From positions 806,001 to 870,000 of the forward strand of contig NC_017034.1 in the NCBI RefSeq assembly GCF_000251105.1: a stretch of DNA of 64,000 nucleotides, given 5' to 3'. The stretch is from Methanocella conradii HZ254. Lineage in GTDB: Archaea; Halobacteriota; Methanocellia; Methanocellales; Methanocellaceae. Below, in pieces: positions 34,268 to 41,774 of the stretch. The position numbers and the translations under genes were made by a program. How positions within the stretch are numbered: the stretch's first letter is position 1; every line of letters starts with the position of its first letter. Below the pieces are notes generated by a model that did not search any database, was not told the origin of the DNA, and saw only the letters and a program-made list of their open reading frames with translations.

Positions 34268-35106
34268 ACGCTTTATTAAGAACGTTACGGCCGACATACT
34301 GTATAGCTAACCACGAGTTTACCAGAGTGATGAAAGCTCCGCTGGTTTACACGGTACTGGGGATATTGTTTGTTATGGCGGTTCTCAGCGGATATTATTG
34401 GTCTTATCAGGTGAGCATGGCGAATCATAGTATTAGTTATTACGACTATGCATTGAGAGGTTTGGGCAATACGGTATATTTTAATGCGATGTTTTTATCG
34501 ATTGTAGCATTGTCTATTGGCGTATTATCCATTATGGAGGATCGTGCTAGAAGTAGTATTAGTGTTCTTCTTACTAAGCCTGTTTATAGGCGGGATATTA
34601 TCCTGGGGAAGTTTTTCGGCCTTTCCGCGTTCATGTTTCTTTTAGCCGCTTTCGTCTCCATCATGGACCTTGCGGTCTTGATGATGTTTAATAGCGGCCC
34701 TGTCCCGATCGGTGATTGTGTTTTGAGGCTTGTCACTATTATTGTTTTGTTAACGCTTGAATGCTCGATCACCATTTGTATAACCATGCTAGCCGGCCTG
34801 GTGCTTAAAAACCTGCTTGCAGTCGTATCGTTGGTCGTTACCTGGTTTTTCGTCATATGGTATGCAGGCAACTATCTAGAATCCGTCCTGGGTAACCTGG
34901 CAGTGCTCATAAGCCCGGAGCTATTGTTCATGATGATCATGTTGGGCTACTCCCACGTGGGTTCTTCTGAGGTTGTGCGTTTGACGGAAAGTTCGAATTC
35001 GTATTCGTTATGGCTTGGTTGCGTGTTGCCGTTTATCATTGTCATGATTTTAGAGCCGTTTGTTTTGACGGCTGTGAATTGTATGATTTTTACGAGGGAG
35101 GAATGA
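34264..35106 (+). CDS. ABC-2-type permease B, cassette 1
   Basis: A TTG start overlapping the permease A stop (TTGA) gives a 280-aa protein with six predicted membrane segments and SVLLTKPVYRRDIILGKFFG after segment two. It differs from permease A by a longer first extracytoplasmic loop between segments one and two, so the pair likely forms a heterodimer. An ATPase from elsewhere, or none, would power it. The RCC1 gene starts 6 bp downstream. Confidence 0.85.
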   Translation: MNALLRTLRPTYCIANHEFTRVMKAPLVYTVLGILFVMAVLSGYYWSYQVSMANHSISYYDYALRGLGNTVYFNAMFLSIVALSIGVLSIMEDRARSSISVLLTKPVYRRDIILGKFFGLSAFMFLLAAFVSIMDLAVLMMFNSGPVPIGDCVLRLVTIIVLLTLECSITICITMLAGLVLKNLLAVVSLVVTWFFVIWYAGNYLESVLGNLAVLISPELLFMMIMLGYSHVGSSEVVRLTESSNSYSLWLGCVLPFIIVMILEPFVLTAVNCMIFTREE

Positions 35107-35112
35107 ACAGAT

Positions 35113-36444
35113 ATGGTCCGTGTCAGGTATGCTTTAGTGCTGGTTTTTTTGTTGTTGTTTATCGGCGTTATGCCGTTTAGCGCTTATTCATCCAGGGTCG
35201 TTCAGATCGGCGCGTATAATACGCTCTCGGTTGCGTTAATGGATAATGGCTCTGTGTGGACGTGGGGCGACAGCCCGATGGGCTCTTCGGTCCCCGTAAT
35301 GCTGGATGTTTCTAATGTTACTGCTGTGGCGCCGGGAATGAATTTCATCTTGTTCTTGAAGAACGATGGCACGGTGTGGGCGTGCGGCGATAATCGGTGC
35401 GGCGAACTCGGCGATGGCGGCAATACGAGTAGTTATGATCACGCTGTCCGTGTGGGTGACTTATCGGATGTTAAAATGATCGCCGCGTCAGGCAGTACTG
35501 GCATGGCCTTGAAGGGTGATGGCACGGTGTGGGCGTGGGGGAGCAATAATTACGGCGAGCTTGGAACTGGCGGCACTCCCGGTCTTCTAAGCGGCGGCAG
35601 TTACTCCTTTTACCCGGTGCAGGTCCCCATTTCTGATGTTACTTCTATTACTGCGGGCGATGGCAACTTTTTTGCTTTGAAGAGCGATGGCACATTATGG
35701 GGATGGGGGAGCGATGACGAGGGAAGCCTTGGAGTGGACGTGAGCGATAGCGGGATAACCGTATGGACTGACATTAGTAACAATACGCGGGCGGTCGCGG
35801 CCAAACCGATACAAATCCCCCTTTCTGGTGTTACTGCTATCTCCTCGAATGGTGAGAATACGCTTGTAATAATTAACGGCTCGCTGTGGGCGTGGGGCGA
35901 TAACACGTACGGCCAGCTCGGAACAGGCAATACAATCAGTGCCGGCCAGCCGGTCAAGGTAAAAGGATTAACTGACGTTACGTCCGTCATTGCACAGACA
36001 ACTTATTCGGTCGCTTTGAAAAGCGACGGCACAGTATGGGCGTGGGGCCAGAGCATGGCGGGGGGAGGATACCTGGGAGTTGCTGGAAGCGGCGGAGTAA
36101 CGACTAATACGCCGGCAATGGTCTCAGGGATTAACGACGTAACTCAATTAGCTGGCGGATACGCTCATATCCTGGCGTTAAAGAGCGACGGAACAGTGTG
36201 GGCGTGGGGAAGCAACAAATATAACGAATTAGGAAACGGGAGAGCAGGAACAGGATCGTTAACTCCCGTCCAGGTAATGATAGACTCTCAAACAGCCTCG
36301 GGCGCAGTTGTGTCAGTCACAGCGACCGCGCCACGTATAACTAATGGACAAAGCAATGATCTCAACACGTTCAGCATTGGAGTAGTAATCCTGTTCATAC
36401 TAGCAGGAGGCTTCGTGTACGCATTTTTATTACGGAAAAAATAA
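35113..36444 (+). CDS. RCC1-repeat exported, membrane-anchored protein, cassette 1
   Basis: The 443-aa protein has a signal peptide (MPFSAYSSRV region), about seven RCC1 repeats (ALKGDGTVWAWGSNNYGELG and similar), a Thr-rich spacer and a C-terminal membrane helix ending LLRKK. It should be an outward-facing beta-propeller. The last 145 bp (from 36300) belong to direct repeat B. The start at 35113 follows GGAGGAATGA. Being fourth in a coupled row with the permeases suggests it works with them, for example as a receptor or lid. Confidence 0.85.
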   Translation: MVRVRYALVLVFLLLFIGVMPFSAYSSRVVQIGAYNTLSVALMDNGSVWTWGDSPMGSSVPVMLDVSNVTAVAPGMNFILFLKNDGTVWACGDNRCGELGDGGNTSSYDHAVRVGDLSDVKMIAASGSTGMALKGDGTVWAWGSNNYGELGTGGTPGLLSGGSYSFYPVQVPISDVTSITAGDGNFFALKSDGTLWGWGSDDEGSLGVDVSDSGITVWTDISNNTRAVAAKPIQIPLSGVTAISSNGENTLVIINGSLWAWGDNTYGQLGTGNTISAGQPVKVKGLTDVTSVIAQTTYSVALKSDGTVWAWGQSMAGGGYLGVAGSGGVTTNTPAMVSGINDVTQLAGGYAHILALKSDGTVWAWGSNKYNELGNGRAGTGSLTPVQVMIDSQTASGAVVSVTATAPRITNGQSNDLNTFSIGVVILFILAGGFVYAFLLRKK

Positions 36445-36672
36445 CGGGTAACGACCACACTGGACTACGATGCTCCAGTAAGGGCCTTGTCGACGTTAAA
36501 ACTCTACTGGCTGGCTGGGGCCTGGTCGGTGGACTTAAAAAATGGCGGGACAGTGTGGGCGCGAGGATTTGACGGGAATGAAGTGTTTGGAATAGTAGAA
36601 TATACGATGTCGAAGCGGTACTCGTAGAGCTACCCATTAAAGATGTCGTAGCGATAAGCGGTAAACGAAAAA
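36445..36672 (+). pseudogene. RCC1-repeat gene remnant, frameshifted (copy 1)
   Basis: Pieces of an RCC1 protein can be read in different frames: DAPVR, then GLVDVKTLLAG, then WSVDLKNGGTVWARGFDGNE, then VELPIKDVVAISG. Stops and shifts separate them and there is no start. It shows that a second RCC1 gene once followed the first, as in cassette 3, where two RCC1 genes are adjacent. Confidence 0.75.
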
Positions 36673-36716
36673 AATATTAGAACCTAATTTGTGGAACACG
36701 ACGATAATATAAATAT

Positions 36717-36748
36717 AAAAAAAATCATGGGGCGGCTAACGCCGTCCT
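36717..36748 (-). terminator. Copy of the tfb terminator hairpin (orphan)
   Basis: On the minus strand a GC-rich hairpin (complement of GGGGCGGC-TAAC-GCCGTCCT, 36729-36748) is followed by eight T (36717-36724). It is the duplicate of the terminator behind functional tfb at 41741-41772, here behind the orphan tail. Confidence 0.55.
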
Positions 36749-36749
36749 G

Positions 36750-36839
36750 TTTATAGTATTATCTCGATGTCGAGCTCTTCGGCGAGCTCCTTGTACCTGT
36801 TCCTTATGGTCACCTCGGTGACGCCGGCCACGTTGGCGA
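36750..36839 (-). repeat. Orphan copy 2 of the tfb 3' end (between the two cassettes)
   Basis: The same 90 bp as 31811-31900 and 41774-41863. Here both sides are cassette DNA: right end of cassette 1 and left end of cassette 2. This is what tandem integration at one attachment site produces. Confidence 0.85.
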
Positions 36840-36956
36840 ATTTTAATTGTGGTCATATTCCCTGCGTCGTTCATACTGAAGAGGCCGGGGACTTAGCATT
36901 CGCCAGTTCTCAGGTAAACTATTAACTGCTATCTTTTGGCCTATTTCTCGGCCGAA

Positions 36957-37373
36957 TTACTTGTTTCTATTACTGCCAGCATTTCGTTCCTTAAATGCTG
37001 TATTCTTGACAGGCTGGTCGGATTGGTCGGATGATTTCGATTCGCGCTCTTTCTCGAGTATTACTGCCGCGTTAAACCCCTGGAAGTTGATGCTATACGT
37101 TTCTTCCCCATTCGATTCTTCATAGTTTAACAGCCCCAAAAAAATCAGCGCTCTATCTTTAGCATAATGGCCGCCGCCACCCTTGATTACGCGCTTGATG
37201 TTCGAGTAGTCTACGCGCATACTTCTGGATACTTGGCTTATGGTCATGTGAAAGGGGTTTTTCATGAAAAATATGAGGACGTCTCCCCGTAACTTGCTTT
37301 CGTGTACTGCCTTGTACACGTTAACCCCGTATGTCCTTATCATTTCATCCGCGTACTCGTTAATTTCGTTCAT
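36957..37373 (-). CDS. Winged-helix regulator of cassette 2 (identical copy)
   Basis: This 138-aa protein is identical to the one at 32018-32434, so both cassettes would answer to the same regulator. The core is LRGDVLIFFMKNPFHMTISQ and SNIKRVIKGGGGHYAKDRAL with a polar tail. It is divergent from the cassette 2 small exported gene and again separated by 386 bp of control region. Confidence 0.8.
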   Translation of the reverse strand: MNEINEYADEMIRTYGVNVYKAVHESKLRGDVLIFFMKNPFHMTISQVSRSMRVDYSNIKRVIKGGGGHYAKDRALIFLGLLNYEESNGEETYSINFQGFNAAVILEKERESKSSDQSDQPVKNTAFKERNAGSNRNK

Positions 37374-37562
37374 TCTTACACCCGTGTTGAAAGTCGCATA
37401 TACTATCGCCCCTTATTATCGTTGGTTAATCGTTTTAATATATATCCTTTATCGTAACATCCTCTAACTATATTTTATATTACTTTTTTATTATTAAGAG
37501 TCCGTGTTTTTGCCTGTAAGAAAGTTAGTAGATGCCGTCCGGCATTAGCCTGATCATACAAT

Positions 37563-37595
37563 CCTTGGCTCATCCTTGGCTCATCATTGGCTCAA
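37563..37595. promoter_or_regulatory. Three tandem 11-bp repeats, candidate operator (cassette 2)
   Basis: Second copy of the 32624-32656 array, CCTTGGCTCAT twice and CATTGGCTCAA once, directly before a TATA-like stretch. Confidence 0.6.
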
Positions 37596-37656
37596 TTAAA
37601 TATAAATAATTTGATTGCTTTTTAATCATTTGAAAAACGGGCGTATGAGAGTTAAT

Positions 37657-37724
37657 GCCTTCAGGGACTCGTGCATGGTGAACGGTCATCTAAACCTTTG
37701 TTTCCGTGCCGGGTCCCCGAAGGC
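37657..37724 (+). ncRNA. Long hairpin in the 5' leader of the small exported gene (cassette 2)
   Basis: Identical copy of the 32718-32785 hairpin (6 + 8 + 6 bp, 25-nt loop), ending 35 nt before the ATG at 37760. Confidence 0.65.
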
Positions 37725-37759
37725 GGCGATTTCATATGCACACTATGGAGAGTGATACA

Positions 37760-38209
37760 ATGAAACCGAACAAAATACTAGTATTGGCACTCGCAGGCTT
37801 AATGCTTGCGGTAGTGACCAGTGGAATGGCATCGGCAGCACGAGTCCCGGATGCCACGAGCAGGATGACCAGCGGTTATAATGCTCTCTGGACGGGAAGT
37901 ACCGGGTCCACCGACATCACTCCGCCTGAAGTGCTCAGATGGGACATCGCATATAAGAACGAGATGCCTGGCAATGAGTCCATCAATGCGATGAGCAACT
38001 ACAAGTTCGGCAGCGGTGGACAGGTGTGGGGCCACACGTACGCATACGATATCCCCAGTGGATCGACCTGGTGGTTACATGACCACTCGAGTGAACTGTT
38101 CTCGACCACCGCACAGAACACTGACTGGGACCTCTACCGAAATCACTACTACTGGAATGATTACCGGTGCTCTGAGACCTGGCCGTACGCTCAGGAGGAG
38201 CTCATTTAA
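37760..38209 (+). CDS. Small exported protein, cassette 2 (variable payload)
   Basis: The 149-aa protein starts MKPNKILVLALAGLMLAVVT with the same signal peptide DNA as cassette 1, then diverges at the cut site (GMASA). The mature part of about 124 residues is rich in Trp, Tyr, His, Asn and Ser and has one Cys near the end. The shared motif reads RWDIAYKNE. It gives no family match I know. The change from identical to different sequence in the middle of the signal peptide marks a recombination joint. Permease A follows 49 bp downstream. Confidence 0.8.
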   Translation: MKPNKILVLALAGLMLAVVTSGMASAARVPDATSRMTSGYNALWTGSTGSTDITPPEVLRWDIAYKNEMPGNESINAMSNYKFGSGGQVWGHTYAYDIPSGSTWWLHDHSSELFSTTAQNTDWDLYRNHYYWNDYRCSETWPYAQEELI

Positions 38210-38258
38210 AGTGGCTCCTCTTTTTTTTTATTTCACAGGCAACGAGTAGGGTGGTACC

Positions 38259-39089
38259 TTGGGTAACGTGTTGAAGGTCGCGAGGAAGGAGTTCGCAGAG
38301 ATTACCGGTAACCCAGCGTTCCTGGTCGCAGTCGCCGTCTACATATTGTTGATTATACTGATGGTTAAGATTGACGTTGACGGTTTTCAGGGTGAAACGT
38401 CCATACAGGTAATCCAGGGAATGCTAATTCATCGGATGTCCAGCATTTATAGTACGTGGTTTTGTATTGTCCCGGTCTTTATCGGTTTTTCCTGCATGGC
38501 CTCGGAGTACGGCGGCACGTTGAACACGTTGCTCACTAAGCCGGTATATCGTGATACGATTATCAATGGTAAGCTGATCGCGTGCCTGGGTGGCATCCTC
38601 TGCCTGAACGTCCTTGCTTTCCTGTTCATGGCTTCACTGATGATCATTTTATTCGGCGGAATAGTTGTACAGGCATTGTTGAGCATGTTCGGCACGATTG
38701 TGGTGCTCTTCTTTTTCTCATTGCTCTACTCATCGATATTCCTTCTGTTTTCCATGCTGATCGGCATACTCATCAAAGAGAGGAGCGCGGCCTTCCTGGT
38801 CTGCATGCTAATGCTCATCCTTATAGTCCTTATAATTCCCACCGCACCGTTCGTCGGCAGCCTGTCGAAAATTTTTGGCATGGTGAACCCGGCCTTCGAA
38901 GCGCCGGCTAACCGGCTGCTTACTGAGATGATGCCCAAAATCATCATATCCAATATATACATGACGAGTATGCCGCAGCTCGGCTGGTCGGATTATTTCT
39001 CCGTTTATGCCAAGGTTTTGCTCTTTATCTACCCGCTGGTATTGCTGATCTTATGCTACATCTCGTTCTTGCGGAGGGATATCGCGTGA
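38259..39089 (+). CDS. ABC-2-type permease A, cassette 2
   Basis: A TTG start with AGGGTGG upstream gives MGNVLKVARKEFAEITGNPA, six predicted membrane segments, NTLLTKPVYRDTIINGKLIA after the second, and the ending YISFLRRDIA. It corresponds gene for gene to 33419-34267 and 60264-61100 but the proteins are clearly diverged. GC content is higher than in cassette 1. It overlaps permease B by 4 bp. Confidence 0.85.
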   Translation: MGNVLKVARKEFAEITGNPAFLVAVAVYILLIILMVKIDVDGFQGETSIQVIQGMLIHRMSSIYSTWFCIVPVFIGFSCMASEYGGTLNTLLTKPVYRDTIINGKLIACLGGILCLNVLAFLFMASLMIILFGGIVVQALLSMFGTIVVLFFFSLLYSSIFLLFSMLIGILIKERSAAFLVCMLMLILIVLIIPTAPFVGSLSKIFGMVNPAFEAPANRLLTEMMPKIIISNIYMTSMPQLGWSDYFSVYAKVLLFIYPLVLLILCYISFLRRDIA

Positions 39090-39901
39090 GAGCAATCACG
39101 AGAATCGCCGGGAACGAGGTCTCGATCATCCTCAGGCAGCCGATCATAATAGCGGTGTTTGCCATACTGTTGGTCCTGGCTATTCTGCACGGCATGGGGC
39201 ACGCATTGATGATAAGGTCCGGCCTCGCCGTCAATCCGGTTCCGGAGGTCGATCCCTTCTTCGATGTCGGCGTGCAGAATATCGTTTGGCCCACGTCTGT
39301 GTACCTATCGGCGGTGGCCATGTTCATCGGGATTCTCTCGAGTATTGATGAGAAGTCATCCGGGGCGATGCGAGTGCTCATCGCCAAGCCGCTGTACCGT
39401 AGAGACATCGTCGTCGGCAAGTTTTTGGGCATCTCGCTGTTGATGCTTCTTCTCACCGTGGCCTTCGTATCATTATTCGTCGCTTCATTGTTGATATTCT
39501 ACGGGGGGCCGCAATCTCCCTATGAGCTGATCAGGGTCCCAGCCTATATGGTCGTGTTGTACGTGTACGTCATGTTTTTCCTGGCTATATCCATGCTCAT
39601 CGGATTTGTATGTAACAATGTTTATTTGGCATTGGGACTCGCCGGACTATTCTACTGGTCGGATCTAACGATGTCCGGCGTATTCAGCGTCATCGAGGAA
39701 ATCAATAAATTTTTAAATTATATCAGCCCCGTGCACGTTTTGTTTAAGGCTTTGTATGTGAATGATCATTCGATGTTTGATTTGTTGCTGCCTTTCAGCG
39801 AGTGGATTTCGGGGGCGCTACCCATAGTGGTGTGGTCTGCGTTGTTGGTTATCATCATCTTGCTGGTCAATAGCTATCTCTTTAGTAGGTATGATGCCTG
39901 A
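39086..39901 (+). CDS. ABC-2-type permease B, cassette 2
   Basis: The open frame begins at 39053, but the GTG at 39086 overlaps the previous stop (GTGA), exactly as the TTGA overlaps in cassettes 1 and 3, and gives VRAITRIAGNEVSIILRQP. The 271-aa protein has six predicted membrane segments and RVLIAKPLYRRDIVVGKFLG. It would pair with permease A. No ATPase is linked. Confidence 0.84.
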   Translation: MRAITRIAGNEVSIILRQPIIIAVFAILLVLAILHGMGHALMIRSGLAVNPVPEVDPFFDVGVQNIVWPTSVYLSAVAMFIGILSSIDEKSSGAMRVLIAKPLYRRDIVVGKFLGISLLMLLLTVAFVSLFVASLLIFYGGPQSPYELIRVPAYMVVLYVYVMFFLAISMLIGFVCNNVYLALGLAGLFYWSDLTMSGVFSVIEEINKFLNYISPVHVLFKALYVNDHSMFDLLLPFSEWISGALPIVVWSALLVIIILLVNSYLFSRYDA

Positions 39902-39938
39902 TGGATAAGCAGGGGCTGGTCAAGTGGAAGTTGGAAGC

Positions 39939-41243
39939 ATGTTGAAGGTTATCATGTTATCGGCGGCATTGCTGGTATTGTTAGTTGTAACTGCTGGTGT
40001 TTCGGTGGCTGAGAGCAGCGTAGATTTACCCGGGTTCATTTCCATTAAAGGTGGCCAGAGCCATATATTGGCTCTCGGGGATGATGGCACAGTGTGGGGA
40101 TGGGGCCTAAATAGTGAGGGCCGTATCGGCATTGAGCAGAACGATGTCATCGTGACTCAGCCTGCCAGGGTGGAAGGCGTATCAAATGTGACGGCTATCG
40201 ATTCCTTTTTCTCGGATTCGATGGCTTTGCGCGACGACGGCACGGTGTGGGTGTGGGGGGAGAGTAGTCGCTACTTTAAAAACGATAGCGTGGGACTGCA
40301 AGTCCCGGTACAGGTCCCCGGCATCTCCGGGGTCAGGCAGGTCGTCTGCGGCCAGTGGTATGGCATAGCATTGAGGGATGATGGCACGGTATGGGCATGG
40401 GGCAGCAACGATCACGGCCAGCTCGGCGATGGCACCCAGGTGTCAGCACACTATTATACGACGCCGGTGCAGGTGCCCGGCCTTTCCGAAGTCAGGCTGA
40501 TTGCAACCAATGGCGGCACGATCTTCGCTGTCAAGGCGGACGGGGTGTGGGCATGGGGCGCGACACACGAGGCGATGACTGGCTGGAGTGGCATGGGTAA
40601 AAAAGTGTACACCTCCAAGCCGATACAGGTGGTCTCGCTGCCCGGCATCGTGTCCTGCGCGGTGAACAACGAACAATTGTACATGGTAACTGAGAACGGA
40701 GAGGTCTGGGTGAAAGATGGAACGTCTAACGGATCGCTAATCCCGAGTCGTGTATTCGGCTTGCAGGATATTCTTCTGGTCAATGCAGGAATAAGTCATG
40801 TCGTGGCTCTTGGCCGGGATGGCAGCGTGTACGCCTGGGGTGAGAACGACCACGGGCAGATCGGGGATGGCACCACGACCGACCGACAAACGCCTTACAA
40901 AGTGGATGTTCCACCGGCCAAAACGGTGTTCGCGGGCTATTACCAGACGTTCATTATCGACGAGAATGATGACCTGTGGGGGTGGGGGAGGGATGAGATC
41001 GGAGAGCTTGGCGCAGGAAAATCCCAGGCTAGAACGCTACCGGTAAAAGCCTCGTTCAACGGCGACGCGATAACGCCCATCGAAACCGCCACAACATCCA
41101 CAGTAACGTCACAACCCCAGATCAACACGGTCACAGGCCAACCCGCTTCAGGCCCGGGGTTCGGCGCCAACATCATAGTGGTTCTCGGCTGTCTGAGCAT
41201 CACCGCCATTCTAATCTCCAGGTATGCAGGTGGAAAGAGATGA
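39939..41243 (+). CDS. RCC1-repeat exported, membrane-anchored protein, cassette 2
   Basis: The 434-aa protein has a signal peptide (VTAGVSVAES), about seven RCC1 repeats (ALRDDGTVWAWGSNDHGQLG), a Thr-rich spacer and a C-terminal helix ending RYAGGKR. I prefer the ATG at 39939 to the GTG at 39924. Its own tail and stop lie before direct repeat B, so the RCC1 tail in repeat B is left over. An ATG overlapping its stop (41240) opens a 22-codon frame ending at 41308, with VELPI like an RCC1 strand; this may be the cut-off start of a further gene. Confidence 0.84.
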   Translation: MLKVIMLSAALLVLLVVTAGVSVAESSVDLPGFISIKGGQSHILALGDDGTVWGWGLNSEGRIGIEQNDVIVTQPARVEGVSNVTAIDSFFSDSMALRDDGTVWVWGESSRYFKNDSVGLQVPVQVPGISGVRQVVCGQWYGIALRDDGTVWAWGSNDHGQLGDGTQVSAHYYTTPVQVPGLSEVRLIATNGGTIFAVKADGVWAWGATHEAMTGWSGMGKKVYTSKPIQVVSLPGIVSCAVNNEQLYMVTENGEVWVKDGTSNGSLIPSRVFGLQDILLVNAGISHVVALGRDGSVYAWGENDHGQIGDGTTTDRQTPYKVDVPPAKTVFAGYYQTFIIDENDDLWGWGRDEIGELGAGKSQARTLPVKASFNGDAITPIETATTSTVTSQPQINTVTGQPASGPGFGANIIVVLGCLSITAILISRYAGGKR

Positions 41244-41323
41244 GCGCCGGCACTACAAACAGACTCAAAGTCGAATTGCCCATCACCAGGATACCCGATG
41301 AGTTTTAATGATTTTCAGCCTCG

Positions 41324-41468
41324 GGGCGCAGTTGTGTCAGTCACAGCGACCGCGCCACGTATAACTAATGGACAAAGCAATGATCTCAACACGTTCAGCA
41401 TTGGAGTAGTAATCCTGTTCATACTAGCAGGAGGCTTCGTGTACGCATTTTTATTACGGAAAAAATAA
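41324..41468 (+). pseudogene. Orphan C-terminal tail of a cassette-1-type RCC1 gene
   Basis: These 145 bp equal 36300-36444, the last 48 codons of the cassette 1 RCC1 gene with spacer, membrane helix and stop. Here no RCC1 body precedes in frame, as the cassette 2 RCC1 gene has already ended at 41243. It is the scar of a payload replacement. Confidence 0.8.
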
Positions 41469-41696
41469 CGGGTAACGACCACACTGGACTACGATGCTCC
41501 AGTAAGGGCCTTGTCGACGTTAAAACTCTACTGGCTGGCTGGGGCCTGGTCGGTGGACTTAAAAAATGGCGGGACAGTGTGGGCGCGAGGATTTGACGGG
41601 AATGAAGTGTTTGGAATAGTAGAATATACGATGTCGAAGCGGTACTCGTAGAGCTACCCATTAAAGATGTCGTAGCGATAAGCGGTAAACGAAAAA
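41469..41696 (+). pseudogene. RCC1-repeat gene remnant, frameshifted (copy 2)
   Basis: Exact duplicate of 36445-36672, with the same broken frames (GLVDVKTLLAG, VDLKNGGTVWARGFDG). The decay thus predates the duplication. Confidence 0.75.
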
Positions 41697-41740
41697 AATA
41701 TTAGAACCTAATTTGTGGAACACGACGATAATATAAATAT

Positions 41741-41772
41741 AAAAAAAATCATGGGGCGGCTAACGCCGTCCT
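41741..41772 (-). terminator. Hairpin plus T-run terminator of tfb
   Basis: Directly after the tfb stop on the minus strand comes a 7-8 bp GC hairpin with a 4-nt loop (41753-41772) and then T8 (41741-41748). Archaeal terminators need mainly the T-run. It is cassette DNA, so the present tfb terminator was brought by the element. Confidence 0.6.
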
Positions 41773-41774
41773 GT

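Larger units (their letters stand above)
36300..36839. repeat. Direct repeat B, copy 1 (540 bp)
   Basis: Identical by eye to 41324-41863 (offset 5,024). It contains the last 48 codons of the cassette 1 RCC1 gene, a broken RCC1 remnant, a terminator hairpin and the 90-bp tfb tail. In cassette 2 the same stretch is an orphan, since that RCC1 gene ends earlier. Confidence 0.9.
36750..37813. repeat. Direct repeat A, copy 2 (1,064 bp)
   Basis: Second copy of 31811-32874, with the tfb tail, winged-helix gene, control region and signal-peptide codons of the small exported gene. I saw no difference between the copies. Confidence 0.9.

Noticed and set aside
36395..36637. 80-codon minus-strand frame (also 41419-41661) as a gene
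   Set aside because: Antisense to the RCC1 tail and remnant; Ser/Thr/Pro-rich shadow without start context.
31811..37813. Assembly artefact (false duplication)
   Set aside because: The DNA between the repeats differs strongly between the copies, which false duplication does not produce; a misjoin of two separate loci cannot be fully excluded without reads.
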